A DNA stretch of 64,000 nucleotides from Marivivens sp. LCG002 (GCF_030264275.1 NZ_CP127165.1:608001-672000); one strand, 5' to 3'; shown: positions 33,897 to 43,664, numbered from the stretch's first letter. Numbers and translations: made by a program. The notes: generated from the letters alone by a model not told the origin.

Positions 33897-36098
33897 TCAG
33901 GCGGCGGCTTGGCCGTCTCCATAGGTCTCGTAGAATTCGTCGGCGTCCTCGGCCATTTGGCGCAAGAGGGCAGGGGCCGCGAAACGCGCGCCGTAGCGGG
34001 CGCTGAGTTGGTCACAGAGCTCGACCGCATAGGCCGCACCGATGATATCGAGCCACGAGAACGGACCGCCCGACCAAGGCGCAAAGCCCCAACCGAGGAT
34101 TGCTCCGACATCGCCTTCACGAATGTCGGTCAGGACACCCGCCTCGAAGGCGCGAACGGCTTCGAGCACTTGCGCAAAGAGAAGACGGTGCTGAACCGTG
34201 GTCAGGTCCGGCTGCTCTTCTGCGACAGGATACCGAGCGGCAAGACCGTCCCAGAGGCCTGTGCGCTTGCCCTTGTCGTCATAGGCATAGAAGCCCGATG
34301 CGGACTTGCGGCCCATACGGCCCTGATCTGCCATCCAGAACAGAACCTCGTCCACTTCGCCGTCGGGATAGTCATCACCCATGGCGGCCTTGGTCGCTTT
34401 GGCGATTTTGACGCCAAGGTCGATCGAGGTTTCATCGACAAGCTGCAGCGGGCCGAGCGGCATCCCGACAAGCTTGGCCGCATTTTCGATCAGAGCGGGT
34501 TCGACGCCCTCTTTGACCATGCGGATGCCTTCGTTGATGTATGGGATGATGCAGCGGTTCGCATAGAAGAAGCGCGCGTCATTGACGACGATGGGCGTCT
34601 TGCGGATCTGGCGCACATAGTCGAGTGCCTTGGCAACCGCGCGATCACCCGTTGCTTTGCCCTTGATGATCTCGACCAGCATCATCTTGTCCACGGGGCT
34701 AAAGAAGTGGATGCCGATGAACTGCTCGGGGCGGCTCGATGCTTTGGAGAGCATGGTGATCGGAAGCGTCGAGGTGTTGGTCGCAAAGATGCAGTCCTCG
34801 CCCACGATGGCTTCGACCTTTTTCGTGACTTCGGCCTTGATGCTCGGGTCCTCGAATACCGCTTCGACAATCAGGTCACAGCCCTTGAGCGCGTCGTAAT
34901 CGGTGGTCGCGTTGATCAGACCGAGAACCTGCTCTTTCTTCTCGGGCGTGGCTTTGCGGCGGGCGATGCCCTTGTCCATATGGGCCTCGGTATAGCTCTT
35001 GCCGCGATCCGCCGCGTCTTGGGTGGCGTCGATCAGCACGACGTTGATCCCCGCCAGAGCCGAGACCAGAGCAATGCCCGCGCCCATCATGCCCGCGCCG
35101 ATGACGCCGACCTTTTGCACACGAGCGTCTGCGACCTCGGGACGGTTCGCGCCTTTTTCAAGCTTTTCCTTGTTGATGAAAAGCGAGCGGATCATCGCGC
35201 TTGACGACGGGTTCATCAAAACGTTGGTGAACCAGCGTGCCTCGATCTTGAGTGCGGTGTCGAAGGGCACCATCGCGCCCTCGTAGACCGCCGAGAGGAG
35301 CGCCTTGGCTGCAGGGTAAACGCCCTTGGTTTTGCCGTTCACCATCGCCGAGGCACCGACAAAGGTCATGAAGCCCGCAGGGTGATAGGGCGCACCGCCC
35401 GGCATCTTGTAGCCCTTTTGGTCCCAAGGCTTGATGATGTCCGCATCGGTGGCGGTAAGGACCCATTCCTTGGCGCGGGCCAAAAGCTGTTCTGCGGGGA
35501 CCACCTCGTCGATCACACCTGCGGCCTTGGCCTTCGCGGGATCGTTCAACTTGCCTTCGAGAAGAAGTGGCGAGGCGGCCATTGCGCCCATTTTGCGCAC
35601 AAGGCGGGTCGTGCCGCCGGCGCCCGGAAAAATGCCGACCATGATCTCGGGAAGGCCGATCTTGGCCTTGGAATTGTCAGCCGCAATTATGCGGTGGGCC
35701 GAAAGCGGAAGCTCCAGCCCGATGCCGAGCGCCGTGCCGGGGAGGGCCGCAGCGGTCGGTTTGCCGCCTTTTTTGGTTTTGAAATCCATCCCCCCAAGTT
35801 CGATTTTGCGCAGGATGCCGTGCATCTTCATTGTGCCTTCGAAAAGACCCTTGGCAGGATCATCGCCCACGCTGTCGCGCATCTTGGCAATGATATTGAG
35901 GTCCATGCCGCCCGCAAAGCTGTCTTTGCCCGAGGTGATGACGATGCCTTTGACGGCGTCATCCGCATGCGCCTTGTCGATAAGCGCGTCGAGCTCGGCG
36001 AGCCCCTCAAGGCTCAGCACGTTCATGGATTTGCCCTGAACATCCCAAGTGATGACTGCAACGCCGTCCTGGTCGACGGCCATAGTGAAATCGGTCAT
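33897..36098 (-). CDS. fadJ: Fatty-acid oxidation multifunctional protein (enoyl-CoA hydratase/3-hydroxyacyl-CoA dehydrogenase)
   Basis: A 733-aa two-domain enzyme. Residues 1-200 form the crotonase domain with GTALGIGLELPLSAHR and the catalytic-glutamate region GLPEIMVGIFPGAGGT. A Rossmann NAD domain starts near residue 335 (KVGVIGAGMMGAGIA), and FATNTSTLPI and GIHFFSPVDKMMLVEII mark the 3-hydroxyacyl-CoA dehydrogenase active site. It performs the hydration and second oxidation steps of beta-oxidation. It is the last gene of a six- or seven-gene operon, 14 bp after the thiolase gene. FadB and FadJ are hard to separate by eye. Confidence 0.94.
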   Translation of the reverse strand: MTDFTMAVDQDGVAVITWDVQGKSMNVLSLEGLAELDALIDKAHADDAVKGIVITSGKDSFAGGMDLNIIAKMRDSVGDDPAKGLFEGTMKMHGILRKIELGGMDFKTKKGGKPTAAALPGTALGIGLELPLSAHRIIAADNSKAKIGLPEIMVGIFPGAGGTTRLVRKMGAMAASPLLLEGKLNDPAKAKAAGVIDEVVPAEQLLARAKEWVLTATDADIIKPWDQKGYKMPGGAPYHPAGFMTFVGASAMVNGKTKGVYPAAKALLSAVYEGAMVPFDTALKIEARWFTNVLMNPSSSAMIRSLFINKEKLEKGANRPEVADARVQKVGVIGAGMMGAGIALVSALAGINVVLIDATQDAADRGKSYTEAHMDKGIARRKATPEKKEQVLGLINATTDYDALKGCDLIVEAVFEDPSIKAEVTKKVEAIVGEDCIFATNTSTLPITMLSKASSRPEQFIGIHFFSPVDKMMLVEIIKGKATGDRAVAKALDYVRQIRKTPIVVNDARFFYANRCIIPYINEGIRMVKEGVEPALIENAAKLVGMPLGPLQLVDETSIDLGVKIAKATKAAMGDDYPDGEVDEVLFWMADQGRMGRKSASGFYAYDDKGKRTGLWDGLAARYPVAEEQPDLTTVQHRLLFAQVLEAVRAFEAGVLTDIREGDVGAILGWGFAPWSGGPFSWLDIIGAAYAVELCDQLSARYGARFAAPALLRQMAEDADEFYETYGDGQAAA

Positions 36099-36112
36099 GA
36101 CTGTGTCCTCCC

Positions 36113-37324
36113 TCAGACGCGTTCAATGATGGTTGCAGCGCCCATGCCGGACGCGATGCAGAGCGTGGCAAGGCCGACGCCTTTGCCAGAACGCTCCAGC
36201 TCGTCGAGAAGGGTGCCGATGATGATCGCGCCCGTTGCGCCAAGCGGGTGGCCCATCGCGATGGAACCGCCGTTCACGTTGACCTTGCTGTCTTCGACGT
36301 CAAAGGCCTGCATGAAGCGCAGCACGACAGATGCAAAGGCTTCGTTCACTTCGAAGAGGTCGATATCGCTGATCGCCATTCCGTTGTCGCGCAGGATTTT
36401 CTCGGTCACGGGAACGGGACCTGTCAGCATGATCGTGGGGTCGGTGCCGATCTTGGCCGTGGCCTTGATCCGCGCACGAGGCTTGAGCCCCCACTTCTCG
36501 CCGAATTCCTTATTGCCGATCAGGATGCCTGCCGATCCGTCCACGATACCCGACGAGTTCCCCGCATGGTGGATGTGGTTGATCCGTTCCAGATGCGGGT
36601 ATTTCATCAAAGCCACGTTGTCGAAACCGGGCATCACCTCGCCGATGTCCTTGAACGAGGCCTTGAGCGCACCAAGCGCCTGCATGTCCGTGTCGGGACG
36701 CATGAACTCGTCGTTGTCCAGAATGGTGAGACCGTTCTGGTCGCGCACGGGAATGACCGACTTGGCAAAGCGGCCATCGTCCCAAGCGGCTTTGGCCCGC
36801 TTTTGTGATTCAACGGCAAGCGCGTCCGCCATATCGCGGGTGAACCCGTATTCGGTGGCGATGATGTCGGCCGAAATGCCTTGGGGGACGAAATAGGTCT
36901 CCATCGCAAGGGTCGGATCAACCGCAATCGCTGCACCGTCCGAGCCCATGGCCACGCGGCTCATCATCTCGACTCCGCCTGCGATATAGGCCGAACCTGC
37001 GCCGCCCTTGATCTGGTTGGCGGCAAGGTTCACGGCCTCCATGCCCGAGGCACAGAAGCGGTTGATCGCAAGACCCGGGATCGCCTGATCAAGGTCGGAG
37101 GCCAGAACGGCCGAACGGGCCAGACAGCCGCCTTGTTCGCCGACCTGCGTCACGTTCCCCCAGATCACGTCCTCGACCGCATGACCCTCAAGTCCGTTGC
37201 GCTCTTTGAGGGCGTTTAGAACCTGCGCCGAGAGTCGGACGCTGGTCACTTCGTGAAGGCTCCCGTCGGCGCGTCCTTTGCCGCGCGGGGTGCGCACTGC
37301 GTCATAGATATAGGCTTCGGTCAT
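36113..37324 (-). CDS. fadA: Acetyl-CoA C-acyltransferase (beta-ketothiolase)
   Basis: A 403-aa thiolase. The nucleophile lies in NRFCASGMEAVN near residue 90, the histidine in NVNGGSIAMGHPLGATGA near 350, and the second catalytic cysteine in LCIASGMGAA near 385. It cleaves 3-ketoacyl-CoA to acetyl-CoA as the last step of beta-oxidation. It sits 11 bp downstream of the GST gene and 14 bp upstream of the fadJ-type gene. Acetoacetyl-CoA thiolase is the alternative, but the partner gene favours FadA. Confidence 0.93.
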   Translation of the reverse strand: MTEAYIYDAVRTPRGKGRADGSLHEVTSVRLSAQVLNALKERNGLEGHAVEDVIWGNVTQVGEQGGCLARSAVLASDLDQAIPGLAINRFCASGMEAVNLAANQIKGGAGSAYIAGGVEMMSRVAMGSDGAAIAVDPTLAMETYFVPQGISADIIATEYGFTRDMADALAVESQKRAKAAWDDGRFAKSVIPVRDQNGLTILDNDEFMRPDTDMQALGALKASFKDIGEVMPGFDNVALMKYPHLERINHIHHAGNSSGIVDGSAGILIGNKEFGEKWGLKPRARIKATAKIGTDPTIMLTGPVPVTEKILRDNGMAISDIDLFEVNEAFASVVLRFMQAFDVEDSKVNVNGGSIAMGHPLGATGAIIIGTLLDELERSGKGVGLATLCIASGMGAATIIERV

Positions 37325-37335
37325 CTGGGTCCTCC

Positions 37336-37968
37336 TCAGGCGCCGCGGAATGCGCGGGGCATCAAATCATAAGGGTGTTTCCAACCGGGGAGGGCCGAAA
37401 TGCGGTCCAGCCAGCGGTCGATATTGGGATAGTCTGCGCGGTTGAAATTGAACTCTTCGGGATAGAAGAGATAGGCGCAGCAGGTGAAATCGGCGATGGT
37501 CGGGCGGTCTGCGGCGATCCAATCGCGGTTTGCAAGATGGGCGTCGAGCACCGCAAAGGCGGATTTCACGCGGCCCGTGGTAAAGGCGATCACCTCTTGC
37601 GGGCGCTTCTCCTCGGGAAGGAAATTCATCAGGAACCGCAACATGCCAGCCTGGCTCGAAAGCTTGTGGTTGTCCCACAAAATCCAGCGCAGGATCTCGC
37701 GTTCCTCTTCTTTAGTCTTGGGGCCGAACTTGCCCGTTGTCTCAACAAGATGCTGCAAGATGACGCCCGATTGGGTGATCTTGGTCGCACCGTCTACGAA
37801 CACGGGGCATTCGCCCATCTCGTTCACTTCGCGAAAGGCGGGGCTTCGGCTTTCGCCTGCGAAGAAGTCCACAAAACGCGGTGTCCAGTCGAGACCGCAC
37901 AGCTCGAGCATCAAAGCCACTTTGTAAGAGTGGCCGCTTTCACCAAAACAATAGAGTTCGATCGTCAT
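37336..37968 (-). CDS. Glutathione S-transferase family protein
   Basis: A 210-aa two-domain GST. The thioredoxin-like N-terminal half begins MTIELYCFGESGHSYKVALM and continues to GECPVFVDGATKITQSGVIL, whose TQS provides the glutathione gamma-Glu contact. The helical C-terminal half has an IADFTCCAYLF motif. It is embedded in the beta-oxidation operon, where it may detoxify or process reactive acyl intermediates. The ATG at 37968 is preferred over one nine codons upstream. Confidence 0.87.
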   Translation of the reverse strand: MTIELYCFGESGHSYKVALMLELCGLDWTPRFVDFFAGESRSPAFREVNEMGECPVFVDGATKITQSGVILQHLVETTGKFGPKTKEEEREILRWILWDNHKLSSQAGMLRFLMNFLPEEKRPQEVIAFTTGRVKSAFAVLDAHLANRDWIAADRPTIADFTCCAYLFYPEEFNFNRADYPNIDRWLDRISALPGWKHPYDLMPRAFRGA

Positions 37969-38004
37969 CAGCTTTGCCCTGTTGGTTGTCGGCAAGCGCC
38001 GTGA

Positions 38005-38217
38005 TCAGCGCTTGCGGTCTTCAAGTTCCGAGTTGAACCGACGCAACCGCTGACCAAGCATTTCTTGATCCATGATCGCGTCAAAGTTCTCGAAGAGGAA
38101 AGAGAGCGCCTCGCCTTCGTCGAGCCCCGCCTCTTGGGCGAACCGTTTCAGCTTGCGATACCCGTCTTCGGTCATGGCAACGGGAAAGCGGCGGGTGAGG
38201 CGAAAGCGTTTGGGCAT
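38005..38217 (-). CDS. Small basic protein of unknown function
   Basis: I do not recognise this 70-aa soluble protein. It begins with an arginine-rich MPKRFRLTRRF strand and continues with helices (GYRKLKRFAQEAGLDEGEAL, then FLFENFDAIMDQEML). The strand-helix-helix order recalls ribbon-helix-helix DNA-binding proteins, but that is only a suggestion. It sits between the acyl-CoA dehydrogenase and GST genes, with gaps of 34 and 36 bp, so it is part of the beta-oxidation operon. Confidence 0.65.
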   Translation of the reverse strand: MPKRFRLTRRFPVAMTEDGYRKLKRFAQEAGLDEGEALSFLFENFDAIMDQEMLGQRLRRFNSELEDRKR

Positions 38218-38251
38218 TCTCTTGTCTCTTCGTTGTTGTGTCTCCTGAAAC

Positions 38252-40030
38252 CTAGAAGTTCTCGGCCGAAAGCGCCATCACGCTATCCGCCCCCGACTGG
38301 ATACGGCCAAGGTGCATCGCCACCGCAGGAAGCTGGCGCTGCATATAGTAGCGGCCCGTGGTCAGCTTGGTTTCATAGAACGCCTTGTCCGCAGCACCGC
38401 CTTCAAGCGCCTCGAGCGAGGCCTTGGCCATCTTGGCCCACATCAGACCAAAGCAGACGTGGCCGGTGAGGTGCATGAAGTCATAGGAACCGGCCAGCGC
38501 GTGGTTCGGGTTCTTCATGCCGTTCTGCATGAAATACATGGCAGCGGCTTGGAGAGCCTTGGATGCCTCTTTGAGCGGATCAAGGAAGTCTTTCTTGAGC
38601 GCCTCGTTGGCCTCGTTGTCCTTGATGAAGCTTTTGACCAGATCAAAGAACGCCATGACATGCTTGCCGCCGTCTTGTGCAAGCTTGCGCCCCACAAGGT
38701 CGAGCGCCTGAATGCCGTTCGCGCCTTCGTAGATCATGGCGATCCGGGCATCGCGGGCGAATTGGGACATGCCCCATTCCTCGATATAGCCGTGACCGCC
38801 ATAGACCTGTTGTGCCTGAACGGCCATGTCAAAGCCCTTGTCGGTTTGAAAGCCCTTGATCACGGGGGTGAGCAGGGACACCAGACCTTCGGCGTCTGCG
38901 TCGCCCGTGCGATGGGCCTTGTCCAGAAGGAGCGCCCCCCAATAGGTAAAGGCGCGCGCACCTTCGACAAAGGACTTTTGGTCCAGAAGGTTGCGGCGGA
39001 TGTCGGGATGCACGATCAACGGATCGGCAGGGCCTTCGGGGTTTGCGGCGCCCGTAACGGCACGGCCCTGAAGGCGGTCCTTGGCATAGGCGACGGCGTT
39101 CTGATAGGCGGCTTCGGCCTGAGCATAGCCCTGAAGACCGACGCCGAGGCGGGCTTCGTTCATCATGGTGAACATGGCGCGCATGCCCTTGTGCTCTTCG
39201 CCCAAGAGATAGCCCGTGGCCCCGTCATAGTTCATGACGCAGGTGGCGTTGCCGTGAATGCCCATCTTTTCTTCGATCTTGCCGACCGAAACCGCGTTGC
39301 GCGCGCCAAGGCTTCCGTCGTCGTTCACATGGACTTTGGGCACGATAAAGAGCGACACGCCCTTGATGCCTTCGGGGCCGCCGACGATCTTGGCAAGCAC
39401 AAGGTGGATGATGTTCTCGGCCAGATCGTGATCACCTGCCGAGATGAAAATCTTCTGGCCCGTGATCTTGTAGCTTCCGTCGGCTTGTGGTTCCGCCTTG
39501 GTGCGCATCAGGCCCAGATCGGTGCCGCAGTGCGGCTCGGTCAGGTTCATGGTGCCCGTCCATTCGCACGTCACCATCTTGGGGAGATATTTGGCCTTTT
39601 GCGCGTCCGAGCCGTGGGCATGGATTGCCGAATAAGCCCCGTGCGTCAGCCCCTGATACATGTTGAAGGCCATATTCGCCGAAACAAAGCTTTCCTGAAC
39701 GGCGGTGTGCATCAGATAGGGGAGGCCCTGACCGCCGTAGTCGGGATCACAATCCAGAGCGGTCCAGCCGCCTTCTTTCATTTGCTCAAAGGCCTCTTTG
39801 AAGCCCTTGGGCGTGCGCACAACGCCGTTTTCGAAATGGCAGCCTTCCTTGTCGCCGACCACATTGAGCGGGGCGAGAACCTCGGACGCGATCTTGCCCG
39901 CTTCTTCGAGCACGGCACCTGTGAAGTCGCGGTCCATTTCGTCATAGCCCGGGATCGGCTGTTCGCTCACTTTGAAAAGGTCGTGGAGCACAAATTGGAT
40001 ATCTTTGGTCGGTGCGGTAAATACCGGCAT
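38252..40030 (-). CDS. Acyl-CoA dehydrogenase, DmdC-like long form
   Basis: A 592-aa FAD enzyme beginning [19 protein letters not shown]. It has the acyl-CoA dehydrogenase core ([12 protein letters not shown], then ISAGDHDL), the catalytic glutamate in [18 protein letters not shown] near residue 435, and an extra C-terminal helical domain. This long form includes DmdC, which oxidises methylmercaptopropionyl-CoA in DMSP degradation, and general fatty-acyl enzymes. The operon with fadA and fadJ types favours beta-oxidation; a DmdC role cannot be excluded. Confidence 0.9.
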   Translation of the reverse strand: MPVFTAPTKDIQFVLHDLFKVSEQPIPGYDEMDRDFTGAVLEEAGKIASEVLAPLNVVGDKEGCHFENGVVRTPKGFKEAFEQMKEGGWTALDCDPDYGGQGLPYLMHTAVQESFVSANMAFNMYQGLTHGAYSAIHAHGSDAQKAKYLPKMVTCEWTGTMNLTEPHCGTDLGLMRTKAEPQADGSYKITGQKIFISAGDHDLAENIIHLVLAKIVGGPEGIKGVSLFIVPKVHVNDDGSLGARNAVSVGKIEEKMGIHGNATCVMNYDGATGYLLGEEHKGMRAMFTMMNEARLGVGLQGYAQAEAAYQNAVAYAKDRLQGRAVTGAANPEGPADPLIVHPDIRRNLLDQKSFVEGARAFTYWGALLLDKAHRTGDADAEGLVSLLTPVIKGFQTDKGFDMAVQAQQVYGGHGYIEEWGMSQFARDARIAMIYEGANGIQALDLVGRKLAQDGGKHVMAFFDLVKSFIKDNEANEALKKDFLDPLKEASKALQAAAMYFMQNGMKNPNHALAGSYDFMHLTGHVCFGLMWAKMAKASLEALEGGAADKAFYETKLTTGRYYMQRQLPAVAMHLGRIQSGADSVMALSAENF

Positions 40031-40044
40031 CTTTCTCTCCCTAA

Positions 40045-40446
40045 TTAAACGTTTTGCTCGTCAATTTTTTCGAGCTCGGCGAGGCGCTTTTCGCCCCACA
40101 CCATCTGTTCCTTGAGTTCCTCGATTGCGACTTGCAGCTCGTCGCGCTGGGCTTCCATGTCGGCCAAATGCTTGCGGGCAAGGATTTGCGTGCGCTCAAG
40201 CTGGGTGCGCTGTTGGTCGCCGACATAATAAAGGTCGAGCAACTGGCGGATTTCTTCGAGGCTGAAGCCAAAGCGCTTGCCGCGCAGGATAAGCTTCAAA
40301 CGGGCTTGATCGCGCTTGGTGAACAAACGTTGCTGGCCGCGTCGTTCCGGAAACAACAGCTCTTTGGCTTCGTAAAACCGCAAGGTGCGCGGCGTTACGT
40401 CGTAAGCCTCGCACATTTGGCGAATTGTCAGTTGGGTGTCCGTCAT
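40045..40446 (-). CDS. MerR-family regulator of acyl-CoA catabolism (LiuR-like)
   Basis: A 133-aa regulator with a winged helix: [21 protein letters not shown] then [18 protein letters not shown] coiled-coil dimerisation helix follows from about residue 80. It lacks metal-binding cysteines. GAGGGGAG before the ATG at 40446 supports the start. It lies 14 bp upstream of the acyl-CoA dehydrogenase gene. A LiuR-type palindrome lies 72-92 bp upstream, so autoregulation of the operon is likely. Confidence 0.88.
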   Translation of the reverse strand: MTDTQLTIRQMCEAYDVTPRTLRFYEAKELLFPERRGQQRLFTKRDQARLKLILRGKRFGFSLEEIRQLLDLYYVGDQQRTQLERTQILARKHLADMEAQRDELQVAIEELKEQMVWGEKRLAELEKIDEQNV

Positions 40447-40517
40447 ATTCTCCCCTCGGCGCATGTCCGTCAGAGGCTGAACATGCGTATCGTGTGGAGA
40501 GCATACAAGCAAAGATG

Positions 40518-40538
40518 ACGTTAACGTAAACGTAACGT
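40518..40538. promoter_or_regulatory. LiuR-type operator upstream of the beta-oxidation operon
   Basis: GACGTTAACGTAAACGTAACG combines overlapping ACGTTAACGT and TTACGTTTACGT-like inverted repeats. It resembles the operator of proteobacterial LiuR (MerR family), which controls branched-chain amino acid and fatty-acid degradation. It lies between the two merR genes, in the promoter of the downstream operon. Confidence 0.6.
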
Positions 40539-40573
40539 GGCGTCAGGACCTGCGATGACCGAAGGTCACTTTG

Positions 40574-40948
40574 TTATTCGGGGGGAAGGAGCTTTCGCGT
40601 GGTCTCTCTCAGCGCTTCGAGATCGCTGATCGTCTCGTCCAATTGGCGGCGCTGTTCGATGAGGTCGGCAAGTTTGTTGTTCGCTTCGTCGATAAAGGTC
40701 CGATACTGCGCCTCGGTTCCCATTTGATCATAGATCAAAAGCCACTGACGGATTTCCTCGAGGCTGAAACCGAATTTGCGACCGCGCAGAATCAGCGTCA
40801 TCCGCGCAAGTTCGCGCGAACGGTAATAGCGGGATCGGCCTTCCTTTTCGGGTGTGAGCAGCTCGATATATTCGTAATACCGCAACGTGCGCGGCGTGAC
40901 GTCGAAGCGTGCGCACATTTCTTTGAAGCTCAAGCGCTGATTGGGCAT
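40574..40948 (-). CDS. Second MerR-family regulator, paralogue of the adjacent one
   Basis: A 124-aa protein closely similar to its neighbour: [21 protein letters not shown], then SRYYRSRELARMTLILRGRK and [12 protein letters not shown], followed by a coiled coil. The pair looks like a tandem duplication. GGGGAGAGG precedes the ATG at 40948. It is divergent from the PaaI-thioesterase operon and 127 bp upstream of the first regulator. It may sense a different acyl-CoA. Confidence 0.88.
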   Translation of the reverse strand: MPNQRLSFKEMCARFDVTPRTLRYYEYIELLTPEKEGRSRYYRSRELARMTLILRGRKFGFSLEEIRQWLLIYDQMGTEAQYRTFIDEANNKLADLIEQRRQLDETISDLEALRETTRKLLPPE

Positions 40949-41073
40949 CCGGACCTCTCCCCTTTGGGCGAATTTAACTTTTTTATCTTTGAATGCGCAA
41001 CTCTCTCGAGGACGTCTCTTTGGGCTTGCTCGTTGCGGATGGGCAGGACAAAACTGCCATAAGGAGTAACGAT

Positions 41074-41535
41074 ATGACCACACCCGATCAAAGCGTTTCC
41101 GCACAGGTGCGCCAAAAGATAGCACGTCAGTTTATCGAAGCGATCCCGCATTCTCGAACCTTGGGTATGCGCCTGACCGAATTGGGGGAGGGCACGGCCT
41201 GTATCGAGATGCCCTATGATGAAAAACTGATCGGTGATCCCGAAACGGGTGTCATCCACGGAGGGGCTGTTTCTGCCCTGATGGACACCTGTTGCGGCGC
41301 TGCGGTGATGGCGCATCCGACTGGGCCGATTGCAACGGCGACACTGGATTTGCGTATCGACTATATGCGGTCCGCAACGCCGGGTCAGAAATTGGTTACG
41401 ACCGCCCATTGCTATCACGCGACCCGCACTGTCGCTTTCGTGCGCGCCACCACCACGGACGAGGACACCTCGCGCCCCGTGGCCACGGCAACGGGCGCCT
41501 TCTCGCTCGAGCGCGCAAAAGGCGGTGCGGCATGA
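41074..41535 (+). CDS. PaaI-type hotdog thioesterase
   Basis: A 153-aa hotdog-fold enzyme. The catalytic helix follows TGVIHGGAVSALMDTCCGAA near residue 60, and a TATLDLRIDYMRSATPG strand near 88 is typical of PaaI-like acyl-CoA thioesterases. AAGGAG precedes the ATG at 41074. It overlaps the next thioesterase gene by four bases. It likely hydrolyses acyl-CoA intermediates, consistent with its position beside the beta-oxidation regulators. Confidence 0.88.
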   Translation: MTTPDQSVSAQVRQKIARQFIEAIPHSRTLGMRLTELGEGTACIEMPYDEKLIGDPETGVIHGGAVSALMDTCCGAAVMAHPTGPIATATLDLRIDYMRSATPGQKLVTTAHCYHATRTVAFVRATTTDEDTSRPVATATGAFSLERAKGGAA

Positions 41536-42035
41536 GACGTCCCGTTGAACCCGTTCAGGTCGTGAAAAAACGCCGCGACGAGGCGCTTCAGAAGCTCATC
41601 GGTCAGGTGCCCTATATCCGGTTTCTCGGGGTCGAATTCGACCGTCGCGGTGATGAGCTTACGGCTGTTCTGCCCTTCAAGGACGAGTTGATCGGCAATC
41701 CCATGCTGCCCGCGATCCATGGCGGTGTGACGGCTGCTTTCCTCGAAATCACCGCTATCATCGAACTCAGCTGGGGACTTCTCTGGGAGGATATGGAAAA
41801 GCCCGAGAATTCCGACTTCAGATTTGGCGACGCGCCGTTCAAACTCCCCAAGACCATTGATTTTACGGTGGATTATCTGCGCTCCGGACTTCCGCGGGAT
41901 GCCTATGCGCGGGCGCGGGTGAACCGCTCGGGTCGCCGCTATGCCTCGGTCCATGTCGAAGCCTGGCAGGACAACCGCAGTCGCCTTTTTGCCCAAGCGT
42001 CGGGCCATTTCCTGATGCCATCTCGTGATGAGTAG
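41532..42035 (+). CDS. Second hotdog thioesterase, PaaI-like
   Basis: A 167-aa hotdog protein with LPAIHGGVTAAFLEITAIIE near residue 60 and KTIDFTVDYLRSGLPRDAY near 115. It resembles the preceding protein in order of motifs but not closely in sequence, and has an extra WEDMEKPENSDF insertion. The ATGA overlap on the first gene and an eight-base overlap with the MATE gene suggest all three are co-translated. The two may form a heteromeric thioesterase or use different chain lengths. Confidence 0.85.
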   Translation: MRRPVEPVQVVKKRRDEALQKLIGQVPYIRFLGVEFDRRGDELTAVLPFKDELIGNPMLPAIHGGVTAAFLEITAIIELSWGLLWEDMEKPENSDFRFGDAPFKLPKTIDFTVDYLRSGLPRDAYARARVNRSGRRYASVHVEAWQDNRSRLFAQASGHFLMPSRDE

Positions 42036-43326
42036 GGCGCTGACCCACAGACGTATTCTCGCCATCGCGGTTCCGATCGTGATCTCGAACGCCACCGTTC
42101 CGCTGTTGGGATTGGTGGACACCGGCGTTGTGGGCCAGTTGGGTGCGGCCGAGCCTATCGGGGCCGTGGCCATCGGCGCTTTGATCTTGTCGAGCGTTTA
42201 TTGGATTTGCGGGTTTCTGCGCATGGGCACCACAGGCATGACGAGTCAGGCCCTTGGCGCCGAGGATATGGGCGAGGTTGCCGCACTTCTTCAACGCGGG
42301 CTGCTCGTCGGTTTCGGGTTCGGGCTTGCGGTGATTGTGCTGCAATGGCCGCTGTTCATCGGCGCTTTTGCCCTCTCACCCGCCACACCCGAGGTCGAAG
42401 CCATGGCGCGCAGCTATATGGCCATTCGCGTCTGGTCCGCCCCTGCAACGATCGCGCTTTATGCGGTGACGGGCTGGCTGATCGCGCACGAAAGATCCCG
42501 CGCCGTCCTTGCGCTTCAGGTCTGGATGAACGGGCTCAATATCTTGCTCGATGTTGTGTTCGTGCTGGGGCTGGGTTGGGGCGTCGAAGGGGTGGCGATT
42601 GCGACCTTTCTTGCCGAATGGACGGGGCTTGCGCTCGGTCTTTGGCTCTGCCGTGCAGGGCTGCGCCGCTTGGGGCTTCCCGCGATCCTCGATCCGCTTC
42701 GTATCAAGCGGATGATTTCGGTGAACGGGGATATTCTGATCCGGACCGTTGCGCTCCAGTCAGTGGTCGTCACTTTCATGTTCTGGGGAGCGGGCTTCGG
42801 GAATGTGGAGCTTGCCGCCAATCAGGTGCTGATGCAATTCGTCAGCCTTGTAGCCTTTGCCTTGGACGGGTTCGCGTTTTCCTCGGAATCCCTCGTCGGG
42901 CAAGCGATGGGTCGAAAGGATCAGGCGGGCTTGCGCCGTGCGGCTTTGATGACATCGGGGCAGGGGGCGGTGGCGGCCGTTCTGATGGCGCTGGCCTTTG
43001 CGGTCTTTGGCGGCCCGATCATCGATCTTTTGACGACGGCGCCCGAGGTGCGGGCCGAGGCGCGGGTGTTCCTGCCTTATATGATCGTCGGCACCGTGAT
43101 CGCGCTTCCGGGATGGATGCTGGACGGGATATTCATCGGCGCGACACGTAGCCGAGACATGCGCAACATGATGCTTTTGTCATTCGGACTATATCTCCTG
43201 GCGGCATTCCCGCTCATGAGCGCCTTTGGCAATCACGGGCTTTGGATGGCCCTTATTTTCAGCTGGATCATGCGGGGGATCACGCTCGGAGCACGCTATC
43301 CCGCACTCGAACGCGCTGCCGCCTAG
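42028..43326 (+). CDS. MATE-family efflux transporter
   Basis: A 432-aa inner-membrane protein with about twelve helices in two halves. The first half has IAVPIVISNATVPLLGLVDT and LILSSVYWICGFLRMGTTGM, both MATE signatures, and the second half contains a LDGFAFSSESLVGQAMG segment. It resembles the DinF subgroup. MATE pumps export organic cations and drugs with Na+ or H+. The ATG at 42028 overlaps the thioesterase stop; a GTG one codon earlier is possible. Confidence 0.9.
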   Translation: MSRALTHRRILAIAVPIVISNATVPLLGLVDTGVVGQLGAAEPIGAVAIGALILSSVYWICGFLRMGTTGMTSQALGAEDMGEVAALLQRGLLVGFGFGLAVIVLQWPLFIGAFALSPATPEVEAMARSYMAIRVWSAPATIALYAVTGWLIAHERSRAVLALQVWMNGLNILLDVVFVLGLGWGVEGVAIATFLAEWTGLALGLWLCRAGLRRLGLPAILDPLRIKRMISVNGDILIRTVALQSVVVTFMFWGAGFGNVELAANQVLMQFVSLVAFALDGFAFSSESLVGQAMGRKDQAGLRRAALMTSGQGAVAAVLMALAFAVFGGPIIDLLTTAPEVRAEARVFLPYMIVGTVIALPGWMLDGIFIGATRSRDMRNMMLLSFGLYLLAAFPLMSAFGNHGLWMALIFSWIMRGITLGARYPALERAAA

Positions 43327-43664
43327 AGTATGTCCAGAACGGCTTCGGGGGGACGTCCGATCGCGGCTTTGCCCTTTGCAAAGAGAATGGGGCGTTCGAT
43401 CAGCTTGGGATTTTGGACCATCGCCTCAAGAAGCGTGGCCTCGTCTGCACTCTCTAGCCCGAGGTCTTTGAACAGGGTTTCGCCCTTGCGGATGATCTGC
43501 GAGGGTGTCTTGCCCAAGAGTTCGAGCGCGTGCCCAAGCTCTTCCTTGCTCGGAGGCGTGTCGAGATAGAGCCGCGTTTCCACCGCAACGCCGCGCTCCC
43601 CAAGGAGCGCAAGCGTTTGGCGCGATTTGGAACAACGCGGATTGTGCCAGAGGATTACAGCCAC
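43323..43664 (-). CDS. ArsC-family (arsenate reductase-like) thioredoxin-fold protein
   Basis: A 113-aa protein with the active-site cysteine in [15 protein letters not shown] near residue 11 and the phosphate-binding arginine in LIERPILF, plus a C-terminal [12 protein letters not shown]. The pattern suits the YfgD/ArsC glutaredoxin-linked group. Without an ars operon nearby, arsenate reduction is uncertain and a general redox role is possible. It overlaps pyrD by ten bases. Confidence 0.87.
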   Translation of the reverse strand: MAVILWHNPRCSKSRQTLALLGERGVAVETRLYLDTPPSKEELGHALELLGKTPSQIIRKGETLFKDLGLESADEATLLEAMVQNPKLIERPILFAKGKAAIGRPPEAVLDIL

